Source: Polyrhizophydium stewartii (lineage: Eukaryota > Chytridiomycota > Chytridiomycetes > Rhizophydiales). From it: a DNA stretch of 23,409 bases. Each line of letters opens with the position of its first letter. The first letter of the stretch is position 1. The position numbers were made by a program, and so were the translations under genes. Location of the stretch: the NCBI GenBank assembly GCA_027604665.1, contig JADGIZ010000138.1, positions 1-23,409 on the forward strand. The letters run 5' to 3'. A model generated the notes under the pieces. That model did not search any database, was not told where the DNA came from, and was given only the letters and a program-made list of their open reading frames with translations. Of this stretch, positions 1 through 9,100 are shown piece by piece.

Positions 1-60
1 CCGCCCATCCCGCTCGCCCGCGCTGACCCGCGTCCGCCCGCATCGCCGCCGTGCACGCAG

Positions 61-215
61 ACGCGGTGCCGCTGGATCTCGCCGTGCTGCGGCTGCGCGA
101 GTACCCCGAGCTGCAGCGCGTGCCGCGCGCGCGCATCGTCGAGTCCGTCGGGCTGCTTGTGGCCGCCGGCGACCTGTTCGAGGCGAATGAAGGCCGCTTC
201 GGCGTCGTGTCGTGA
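61..215 (+). CDS. 3'-terminal exon of an unidentified protein (gene starts off-window)
   Basis: An open frame ends at TGA 213-215 and encodes about 51 residues of a compact, charged alpha/beta segment ending in GDLFEANEGRFGVVS. An in-frame TGA at 24-26 and a CTGAC branch-like site near 22-26, followed by GCACGCAG at 53-60, indicate that 1-60 is the end of an intron and that this is a last exon. The pattern of a helix, a helix and a short hairpin (RIVESVGLLVAAGDLFE) resembles a winged-helix fold, but I do not recognise the family. Everything upstream is outside the window. The next gene-like exon starts only 38 bp later on the same strand, so little room is left for a 3' UTR. Confidence 0.4.
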
Positions 216-253
216 CTTGCCGCGACTCGCGACTCCACCCGCCCGCGCTTGCG

Positions 254-485
254 ATGCAGTCGAACGCCGGCGCACCTGCCGGCGCCGTCGGGCCGCTGTG
301 GGAGGAGCGGCGCCGCCAGCACATTGCGACCGGCCGCGGCGGCGACGTCGGCATCTCGGCCGTGGCCTTTGACCAGCTCGAGGACCTGCTGTGTGTGTGT
401 TGAAGGGGGGCGGAGCCCCTACTTTATTACGCATACCCTTGGGGCCTCGCGACTCGAGGACCTGCTGTGGGCCGGCACCAACAGC
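254..485 (+). pseudogene. PAN2-like N-terminal exon, interrupted and apparently not continued
   Basis: From ATG 254 the frame reads about 46 residues, ending in ISAVAFDQLEDLL, and then meets a stop at 401-403. After a 76-bp shift the reading resumes in another frame as LEDLLWAGTNS (453-485), followed by a GTGAGC donor-like site at 486. The pattern 'ISAVAFD..EDLLWAGTNSG' is typical of the first WD40 blade of PAN2, the catalytic subunit of the PAN2-PAN3 poly(A) deadenylase. No GRV-SFYG-type continuation or later PAN2 domain is visible downstream, and the next recognisable coding sequence belongs to a different protein. Possible explanations are a truncated gene remnant, a misassembly, or a short unrelated gene. 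If 395-458 is spliced as a canonical GT-AG intron, the product carries a short duplication (DLLC-DLLW). Confidence 0.35.
377..469 (+). repeat. 17-bp direct repeat flanking a 59-bp insert
   Basis: CTCGAGGACCTGCTGTG occurs at 377-393 and again at 453-469, a period of 76 bp. The sequence between the copies holds a short GT run, a GGGGCGGAGCCCC palindrome and an AT-rich TACTTTATTACG stretch unlike the surrounding GC-rich coding sequence. The duplication interrupts the PAN2-like frame. It can be read as a target-site-like duplication around an inserted intron, or as a tandem duplication. Confidence 0.8.
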
Positions 486-879
486 GTGAGCGCCGCCTCG
501 CCTCCACCACCACCGCTGCCGCTGTCGGCGTCCCGCGCCGTCCTGCTCCAGGCGCGCGGCGCTCCGGCCGAGCGGCTGCCGCCCGCCGCAGGCCGGTGCG
601 CCGTGCGGCCCAGGCGTGGGCTCTGCCGCGCCGATGCCCGCTCACACGCTGGGGCCGACGTGCTCAGGGCGACAACCAGCCTATCGATCTGGTACCGCAA
701 GCTCGGCCTCACTCCCAGCGCGGCACGGATCGGAGCAAGGCATTCTGCCATCGACGGCACGTCCGGATTCTGCAGGAACTGCGGTGTTTTCGGCTGCAGG
801 ATATGCGACTCGCCTCGCGGCTTGCACGTTACAACGGCATCGCGGTTTGAGAATGCGACGCTCGCTGCGGTGGATGTTG
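486..879 (+). other. stretch without a supportable gene model
   Basis: This stretch follows the GTGAGC donor-like site at 486. Frames are open by chance at high GC, but none shows a recognisable domain. It may hold an intron and the 5' exons of the histone-fold gene that ends at 1361. A frame ending near 850 (RLQDMRLASRLARYN) looks somewhat protein-like, but I could not join it convincingly to the downstream exon. Confidence 0.3.
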
Positions 880-939
880 GTGAGGATCCGCCGTGCGTCC
901 AGCTCGATCGGCAGCGGTTGCTGAGCCAGCGATACCCAG

Positions 940-1361
940 ACGAGTTTGATATCGAGCAGGAGAGACCGAGCGGCATCCTTGGCAACACACGGCTCGCGTA
1001 TTTGCCGAAAGCGCATGCTGTCGACCAGCCCTGGATCGAGGCTGTTCTCTCGCAGCTGCATGGCAACAAGTTTTCACTGGAGCATGGAGACGAAACCCGG
1101 TCTGCCGTTGCGCTGATTGCCGAGGTGCGTGCTCCCTGCCGGCGTCGCGCACTCCGCGATGCCTTGCTAATGATCCACCCGCAGGCGGTCCGGGTATTTG
1201 CAACCGACTTGCTGCGAGGGGCGTCCCGGTCGCACGAGCGCTCATTGCGAGGCAGGACGCACTCCAAGTCGCTGATTGTACCCCCGCACGTCGTGCAGCA
1301 CATTGTGGAATCCCCGCGGTTGGCGGTTCTGATCAACGATGGTCTTGCTGCGGATACGTGA
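940..1361 (+). CDS. histone-fold-like protein, 3' exons (5' end unresolved)
   Basis: Two plus-strand exons, 940-1124 and 1185-1361, are separated by a convincing 60-nt intron (GTGCGT donor, TTGCTAATG branch, CCCGCAG acceptor). The joined C-terminus reads ALIAEAVRVFATDLLRGA, then SKSLIVPPHVVQHIVES and RLAVLINDGL, ending at TGA 1359-1361. A long amphipathic helix with FATDLL, followed by a loop and a helix beginning 'P.HVVQHI', is the pattern of CBF/NF-Y/NC2-type histone folds (DRAP1, DPB3/CHRAC class), although the first helix does not match well. CENP-X-like proteins are an alternative. An intron at 880-939 (GTGAGG to ACCCAG) is likely upstream but is a multiple of three and stop-free, so its use is uncertain. 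No start codon could be assigned. Confidence 0.4.
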
Positions 1362-1464
1362 GGCAATGAACTTTCGGGTGCTTTCACTATTCAGCAGTCG
1401 AGGCACCGACAAACTTTGCGTCTCAACGGCAAATTCGTCCAAGCCAACGACGGAGCGCTGTGAC

Positions 1465-3121
1465 ATGCACCGCTCCAGAAGCTCGCGCCAACAGCACGCA
1501 CCCGACTCGCACACAGCTGCCTCGCACGCAAAGGAGAACGCCGACGCCAACTCTCCACACTCACCCGCGCGCGGCCACCGCAGGGCGCTTGCGGTCGGCA
1601 GCAGTATGAGCGAGCAGGACATGCTTCCAAGCCAGACCGCGATGCGGGTGCCGGATGTCGTGCCGTCGGCCGCGGACATGGCCCGCGCCGACGAGGACGA
1701 CGACGGCGCCGACTCGCATGACGAGCAGCAGACCATCGAGGAGCGCCGCCGCCTGCGCGAGGGATACCGGTCGATTATCGCCAAGGCAGAAGGCACACTC
1801 TCATGTCCTGCGAGCCGGCAAGCCTTACACCGGTGCTGACACCCGTCTCCCCTCGCTCTGGGGGGGGGGTTCAACTGGCCCGCCCGCACAGAGCAGAAGC
1901 AGAAGATGCTTGCTGGCAACACGGCCGTCGACGTGTACAGCGAGCTGCGGCATGTCAACGAGCTGTTCCTGCAAGGTGCTCTGCTGCGTTCGGACACGCA
2001 AGTCCGATCAACGAGTTGCTGACCTCTCCAGCCAGTCAAAAACACCCAGGATGCCTCGCTCGACTCGCGAGCGCTGCTCCAGCTTGCAGAGATCTCGGCG
2101 CACAAGATCCAGCGGATGAAGCTTGACGGCGGCTCGTTCGATATTGACGACTTTATCAACCGCCTTGGCGGCAAGCTCACGGGAAGGGCACAGGCGGCGG
2201 ATGCCGACGAGGGCGCCGATGCCGAGCAGGACGACGGTGCGCAACGAGACGCAGATGGCCAGACGATCCGGCAGCGGTTCCGTCAAGAGGAAGTTCACTG
2301 GGAGCACTTGGCGGCAAACGTCGTGCGACTCAGCTCGCGCGCGCCGTTGTCCGGCTTCATGCAAGTTGCCATGCCGGCCCACCACATGCACCGAGAGCCA
2401 TGCTGACCGTCGTGCGCAGGTACGGCGCTATTGCGGTCGAGGCAAAGCAGCGAGAGATTCATCGCCCGTACCAGCGGCTTGTCCGAGACAAGACGCGGCA
2501 GATCCAGCCCCAGCAGGTAAGGCGCATGCAGCTTCCCGGCCGATAACAGCCCTGGCATCTCGTTGTGGCTTCTGACTCTGCATCCGCAGCTCGAGGAGAA
2601 GGATATTGCGCAGCAAGAAAACGAGACATCGAACAAGGTCCAAATGATGCACAGCCACCTGCTCGAGGTTGAGCCAGTCTCGCTCTTCCGCTTCTTTGTC
2701 AACCCCGAGTCGTTTGGTCAATCTGTCGAGAACCTGTTCTATGTGTCGTTTCTTGTGCACGACGGCCGAGTGTCGCTCGAGACCAGCAAAGACGGCGATG
2801 ACATTGTTATAGGTGCGCATTGACGTGCTTACTGATCGGCGTCCGGTTTTGTTGAGCTGCGCTGACGGTGCTGCGCAGAGTCTTGCAACCCAGCTACGGA
2901 GGCGCAGATCCAAGACGGAGTTGACAAAATCCAGCAAATCATGCATTTTGACATGGATTTGTGGCGTGTGAGCGACGGTTTCTTGAGCGTGCTGCAGTGG
3001 CATGCGCTGACGCCGCCTCCTCGACGTTTGGCAGTCGGTGATCGAGGCGTACGAAATCACAGAGCCCATCATCCCGACCCGAGTTGTCTCTGCTGAGTCC
3101 AGCACGAGCCGTTGGTACTGA
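1465..3121 (+). CDS. NSE4: Nse4, kleisin subunit of the SMC5-SMC6 complex
   Basis: NSE4 bridges the SMC5 and SMC6 heads with Nse1 and Nse3 and is needed for DNA repair and for replication-stress tolerance in the nucleus. Exons: 1465-1792, 1892-1975, 2036-2360, 2420-2516, 2590-2812, 2879-2967 and 3035-3121, giving 410 residues. Seen in order: an acidic N-terminus; the SMC-head-binding helix RRRLREGYRSIIAKAE (about 95-110); VNELFLQVKNTQDASLDSRA; KLDGGSFDIDDFI (about 166-178); GAIAVEAKQ; QQENETSNKV; the C-terminal kleisin winged helix with LFRFFVNPESFGQSVENLFY and VSFLVHDGRV (about 308-340); and VIEAYEITEPIIPTR near the end, all hallmark Nse4 segments. Introns 1 and 3 use GC donors. The start could also be ATG 1366 (443 residues) or ATG 1606 (363 residues); the region before 1606 is poorly conserved. 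Confidence 0.92.
1793..1891 (+). other. NSE4 intron 1, apparent GC-AG intron with a G10 run
   Basis: Frame and family continuity (IIAKAE joining EQKQKML) fit only a donor at GAAG|GCACAC and an acceptor at CCGCACAG; every GT donor tried breaks phase or creates a stop. A CTGAC branch lies at about 1845, followed by ten G residues at 1860-1869. The donor is weak, so this boundary is less certain than the others. Confidence 0.55.
2361..2419 (+). other. NSE4 intron 3, GC-AG intron (GCAAGT donor)
   Basis: The donor is GCAAGT, the usual consensus of GC-AG introns. The branch is GCTGACC, the acceptor is GTGCGCAG and the length is 59 nt. Joining AT|G restores ATG-TAC-GGC and continues the Nse4 family pattern SGFM-YGAIAVEAKQ in frame. 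No GT donor restores this frame. Confidence 0.8.
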
Positions 3122-3188
3122 TAATCACCTACAGCGGTCGCTGAATCCCGAAATAAGAATCATTTTTATTCTGTCTGGATCGCTTCGC
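3122..3188. terminator. 67-bp convergent intergenic region with opposed poly(A) signals
   Basis: This region separates the stop codon of NSE4 (+) from that of CSF1 (-). It is the most AT-rich short stretch nearby. The minus strand carries AATAAA (plus 3165-3170), 19 nt past the CSF1 stop. The plus strand carries AATAAG at 3152-3157. The two signals are so close that the transcripts must overlap at their 3' ends or end inside each other's last exon. Confidence 0.6.
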
Positions 3189-6100
3189 TCAACTTGGGCC
3201 GGCATGAATGGAGTCGGCTGGGCCTTCTGCGTCTGATCCGATGTCTTCAAGAGGCGAAATGAACCCTTCTTCGGAGGCGCGGATGGCGCACGCCTTGTAG
3301 AATCTGCCCACGCCCTGGTGCAGAAAGTCTGAGACGCCAACCGTCACAAAGGTATACACCATCCTCGGAATGTCCTCCTTATGCAGGCCCAGACTCTCAA
3401 CAAGTTCTGTTGGCGTGGCGTCGCCCGTCACCTTGAGCTGCGGCTCAAACACAAGCTCGCCTGTCCTGACCAGCACAGGCTTGGGCCGAGGCAGCACACG
3501 CACGATCGACAGCGCGCGCGGACCCAAAGACGGACCACGGGTGGCCGCGGGGCTGAGCGGCGCGCTTGCTGCGCCAGATCCGGCTCCGCCCATGCCCGCG
3601 CTTGCGGCGCTGGGGCTTGGAGACGACGGCCTTGGCGAAGACGACAGCGACGACGCCGACGACTCTGGCAGCTGCGCCGGGATCGAGGCTGCCAGCGGCA
3701 GAGCAGGGCCTCCGTCTGCCTCTGCGTCTGCGTCGAGGGTCGAGACGGCCTTTTCATACGACTTGACGAGGTCGAGCAGGAATCGGTAGTGACCAATATT
3801 GAGCGCGACATAGATGCGGCCGCCAAAGTCGGTGCGGAAGCTGTACTCGGCGCGGTTCTTGATCAGGTCCGACTCCGAGTCCAGATGCATGGCAAGCTTG
3901 GGGAATTTGAGCACGTCCGAGCCGGCCGACGCGCTCAAAAACGTCAGCCACTGTGTCGTGCTCCACATGCGCTCCTCTGACTGCGACACGGGCTTGAGCG
4001 ACGACTTTTTGATGGCGATGCGGTCAAACGATATGGTCGTGGCCTCGTCGAGCTTCTCCAAGAACGCGGGGATCTCGGTGAGCGACAGCTCAAAGTTGGA
4101 CAGGCTGATCTGCGCGCAGTCGGTGTCGCGAAAGTTGTTGCGAGCAGTCGTGCCAAAGCACGATGCGCACTTGATCGAGATCGCGCACTTGACAACGCCC
4201 TCAAAGTGCGGCAGCTGGAACACACGCCGCGGCGGCACAGAGATGGTCACCATGAGCTGCTTCTCCGAGTCCACAAAGCGCGCAGACGAGTTGGCCAGCT
4301 GCATCTTGGCAGTCATGGCCTTGTCGCGGATCGATGCCGTGATGCGGCGGAACAGCTGCAGGCATCGAGGCGCCGCGTGCCGCGACACAACGAATCTGAT
4401 GCTGTCGATCAGCACAGTCACGTCGAGCGACAGCTGCGATTCGAGCCACGTGTCCTTGAGTACAGCGGCGGGTGCAAGCATCTCGAGAATCAGGATGCGC
4501 TCGTTCTGGTACTGGAAGCCCGCATCGACGCGCTCGACCGACAGAGACGCGCTTGTGCCGAGCGTGCCTGATTCTGAGTCCTGCGGGTCCGTCGAGTGCA
4601 CAAAGCCCCGGATGGTGTTGAGCGTGGCGGAGCCCGCCAGGCGTCCCTCGGCGGCCAGGAGCACGGCACCGACGCTGAGGTGCCCCGTGCGCGATGTAGG
4701 CAGCAGGCCAAGCCACACAAGATCCATGCCGCTGTTGAGGTTCTTGAGTGAGAGAGACGCGCGGCCGATTGATGGGCCCATCTCGACAACCACGTCAATC
4801 TTGTCCATGACCAATGCGACCGACAGTGAGTCCTGGTGCATCGGGTGCTTGGTCGCCGCCGGCGCATGCTTAGTGTCGCCTGCCTGCTGTCCCGGGCGTG
4901 GCGGCGATTCGTTTGGTTTGTTGGCAGGCTCGCCTGCTCCACGCTTGAACCACAGGTGCGTGAACAAAAAGAGATCTTGCAGCTGGCGCATGTTGACGTG
5001 CGCCGAAATGTGAGGTACCGAAAAGGTGGACAGGACAGCAAAGCCCCTGCCCGTGGTCTGGTCCATGTTGGCGCTAAAGCTGATGCTTGGGATCTCGCCG
5101 CGAATGCAGTCCTCGCTCGAGAATATATGCCGCAGCGAGCCGCGCAGGTTTTGGATGCTCGCGGTGCAAGACAGGTATCGATGGTCATCCGCCAGGCGGC
5201 CGCGCGGCGTAAATGAAAAGAGCATGCCTGCCTGTTGGCCGGGGGGGGGGGCAAGAATAATCAGCCCATGTCTGCTCTCTCGACGCGCAACATGCGGCGT
5301 ACCTTTTCGAGCTGGAGCGCGCACACGACTTTGGCGTATGGCTGGCAGCTCAAGTTCACGCGCGTTTGCGAGAGCCGCAGAAGCAGCGTCACGCACATGC
5401 GCTCGTAGTTGACCGAGCCCGTATACCCGGCCTTCCACTGATCGCGGGCCGCCGACTCAAGTCCATCCGCAACCTGCGAGTTTATGAACGCATGGAGGGG
5501 CTTGGGGGCGTGCGCGGCCTGACGGTGAGCAGCGTTCTTGCGAGCAGCGCTGTCTTGGTCGCCCGATTCGTATCGCTGGCGTCTGATGGTGGCCGCCATG
5601 TCCTCGAAAAACTCGATGATGCTGGGGTTGAGGATGTTGTCGCTCGGATGGATTGCAAGCTCAACGTGCAGGCGCTTTGGCACACGCGGGTCAAGCGCCG
5701 CCGCTTCGCCGAGCGTCGTGCCACCATTGACTGACAACGTCAGGCCTGGAATCAGCAAGCGATCGGGGTCGATGTCGCTGGTGGGCGAAAGCGGCGACTG
5801 GTGCGACGACTGCGAGCGGAGCTCATGCGGGATCGTGCGCACGGTGATGCTGCCTGACGCAAACTCAAAGAGCGCATCGACCTCGATGGCGCTTGGCGGC
5901 GGTGCCTCGCGCGCTTGGCGCAACTCCAGGCTCGCGCGGCGGCCAGCGTATGCTCCCATCCCGGGGCCAAAGCTCGCGCGGCGCGAGCTCCCAGAACCGG
6001 CGCCGTCGCCGACGCCGACGGTTGCGTTTGCGATGCCGCCAAACGACCCTGAGGCGTCCTTGATGATCGCACTCTCGAGCCGGCCGACGGTCTTTCCAAG

Positions 6101-9100
6101 AAACTGCAACCGCCGCGCATCGTGCTCTGCGCCAGGCGGGAACGACGCATAAATAGTTTGCCTGCCCTTGTGGTAAATCTTTGAGAGCGATGCAATCTTT
6201 TCCGAGATGGTCGCATCGAGCTCGACGCTGAAGCCCTCGATGCTCGACTGCACCTTGAATCGCGAAATATTGTCCTGCGACGACTGTGTCATGTTGACGC
6301 GCACGAGGGGAAGCACGGCCTTGTTCTGGGAAAAGTGGCTTTCGGGATCAAAGTCGCGCTCGTTGGTTGGATTGAAACGCGAGATGAACATGACCGAGAG
6401 CTGCGAGATCTGTGCCTGCGCATCTCGCCCGTCGCGCATGATGATCGCCGAGCGTAGATGAAGCAGCACCGCATCGGCGTGGTCGGTCGGCTTTGCTTTC
6501 TTCCAGTCGCGCTGAAGATCAAAGTCGTCGATGATCGGCAAGAGAACCGACAACGAGTTGACGGTCAGTTGCATCGGCCGCGCAAGAAGCGACGCGGTCG
6601 TTGGCTGCTCAGCGCCGTCGGACGTGTTGATCTTGAGCGACTCGAGCAGAACACGCGTGCCCGTGCGGATCTCGTTGAGCTCCTCCTGGCGCGCGAGGTT
6701 GCGCTGGCGCATCGCCGACTGCCAAAAGACAACAACCTCGACAATCTTGCCGATGGCTGCCGGCTGCATCAAGGCGTGGATCTTGCGGAACGTGATGTCA
6801 TGCACGTCCTCGACCACCTGCACGCCCTGGTTTGTGGCCACGTCGCGCCAGTTCTGCAGCGACAAATCAATGAACACGGACGCGAGCGTCTGTGGGAACC
6901 CGGTCGGTGACCGCTGCATCAGCGACAGCGAGAGGCCGTCCGCGACCAGGCTCCAAAGCAGACGCGACTTGGACGAGTCCGGAGCATTGTTGGTGACAAA
7001 GCCATTGAGCAGACTACTCGCAATCACCACCGAATTGGCTGGGCTGTCAGCAGAGATCGAAATGTCCTTGACGGTGAGCTTGATGGCGTACTTGAACGCG
7101 CCTTTGGCCGGTTCAGGTGCCGCAGAACGGTTGGAAAGCTCCGCGCGCCGCAAGCGACGGCGCTGGTCGGAATGGAACGAAAAGACGCGCACGACTTCGT
7201 TGAGCTCGCCGGCGAGCACCGAGTACGTCGTGAGCAGCTGGTCGACAATGTCGATGCTCATTGCGGCATCGATGCTCTCGAGCACGATGCTGCCATTGTA
7301 AAAAGCATCCCACGGCACGATCCCGCCCGAGCGCGAGTACACGATTGATCCCGTCGAGAAAGACGTCGGCAGAGGCACTTCGCCCTGATGCTGCGGCGAT
7401 ACCAACGGCGGGCCATCCCGCTGCGGACCTTGCGCGCCAAAGTCGGCCAGCGCGAGGGTCGAGAGGAAGCGCACAAGCTGCTTGCGCAGGCGGTACATGT
7501 ATCGCAGGCAGCTGTTGGTCGGCGAAAAGGCCTGGTGGAGCACCGACACTGTAGCGTCCTCCAGCTCATACGAGAAGCGAAAATTGGTGAGTAGGCCCGT
7601 TTCAACAGCAACTTTTTTGACCAGGACGTCGAGGATGCGCTGCTGCGCGACAAAGAACTGCGACTCGGTGCCGACGGGCGAGACCTGCGGCGACACCGAG
7701 GTTGACATGGAGGCTTCGCGCAGCGCGCTGCTGTAACGCGGAATGTCCTCTGCCTTGAGCTTCTCGAAAAACATTTGAATCCTGATCAGCGAGCGCGGAA
7801 TGTGCACCGTGACATTGTCCACGACCACAGCGGCCGTCATGTCGTCGGCAGGCTTGCGCGATCGGCCGACATTGACGCGCGCGCCGGTGATCAGCAGGGC
7901 AAAGATAACCTCGGTGTGCACCGTGCCCGAGATGGCCACGCGCTCCGAGAGTTGCAGCTCGGCCGAGCGGACGCTTGAAAAGAGCAAAAAGCCCAGGCCG
8001 TGCGGGATCGGCGATGTCAACTCGAGGCTGTTGTGGCCAGACTGCATCGACGCCGCGATGCCTTGGAACTGGATGCGAGCTTCGACATTTCGCTCCTGGA
8101 TCGTCGCGACGGCGCGGTTGACCTGCAGAAGCGCAGAGAAGGACAGCATCCGCTGAGTGTCGGGGACCGCGAGGCTGATGGCCTCTGGGGATCGCGCGCG
8201 ATTGGCCGTGGCTTCCGGCAGCACTTGCTGCGGCGCGTCCACCAAATCGGTGCGCCTGCGCCAGTCCTTGAATGACGCGAGCACAAAGGCAATGAACTTT
8301 GGGAAGATGCACATTTCGACCGAATCGACGCTTGCAACGACAGTGAGTTCGAGGACAGAGAGCGGCAAAGCCTCGCCTTGGCCTTGGAACAGCGCGACAG
8401 ACTTGATGCGCGGCTGCATCGAGATCTGCGAAATGCGCACGGCATTCGACTCGCCCGACTCGTCGAAAATGGAGAACTCGGTCGAACCAATCAGCGTGAC
8501 AAGGCGACTTTCGTTCGAGAACAGCGGTTGGCTGGTCTTTGGAGGCGCCGCGAACGCAACAGGATCGAGGACGCGCAAAAACCAGAGCGGATACTCGTTG
8601 CGCGTGATGTAGCCCCACTTCTTGAGCATGTTATCACACAGCACGCCGAGTCCGCCGAGGGCCGAGATTTGTGATGCGCGGCTGCGCGCTGCGGCGAACT
8701 TGCTCGATACTCGCGCCGAGTCCCAGCTCAAGCGCAGGTACAGCAGCAGCATGCCCACGTCGTCGTCCGAGCGTGCAAGGCCGAGGGCGGCAACTTTTTG
8801 CGGCGGCATTGGGGCGGCGAGTCCACCCGTCTCCTGCAGGATCGCAATGACAGGCAGCGCTTCATGCAGGATATTTGTCGGCCGCTGAATGACTCCTTGC
8901 GCATCGGCGCGTAGCTTCTCGAGAAAGCCGCGCCATAGTTGCACTTGCATCAGAACGGCATCGATGGACGCGGCGACCGCATTCACGACAACGCGCTCGA
9001 CACTCATGATGTTGCGCGGCCCCGTGCCGACCTCGAATGTCAGGGCGATGGTCTTGATTGATATGAACGCGCTGATGGGCTCCGAGACTGAGTGCCACAC

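Noticed and set aside
249..1361. 370-residue open frame on the plus strand
   Set aside because: It crosses the 17-bp duplication, a good intron at 1125-1184 and a likely intron at 880-939, and starts in a different frame from the PAN2-like ATG. It is a GC-driven open frame, not one protein.
419..1387. 322-residue open frame on the minus strand
   Set aside because: Antisense shadow of plus-strand exons that have clear splice signals; its sequence shows no domain and is rich in Ser, Arg and Cys.
3814..5013. 399-residue plus-strand open frame
   Set aside because: Antisense to the conserved last exon of CSF1; no recognisable domain.
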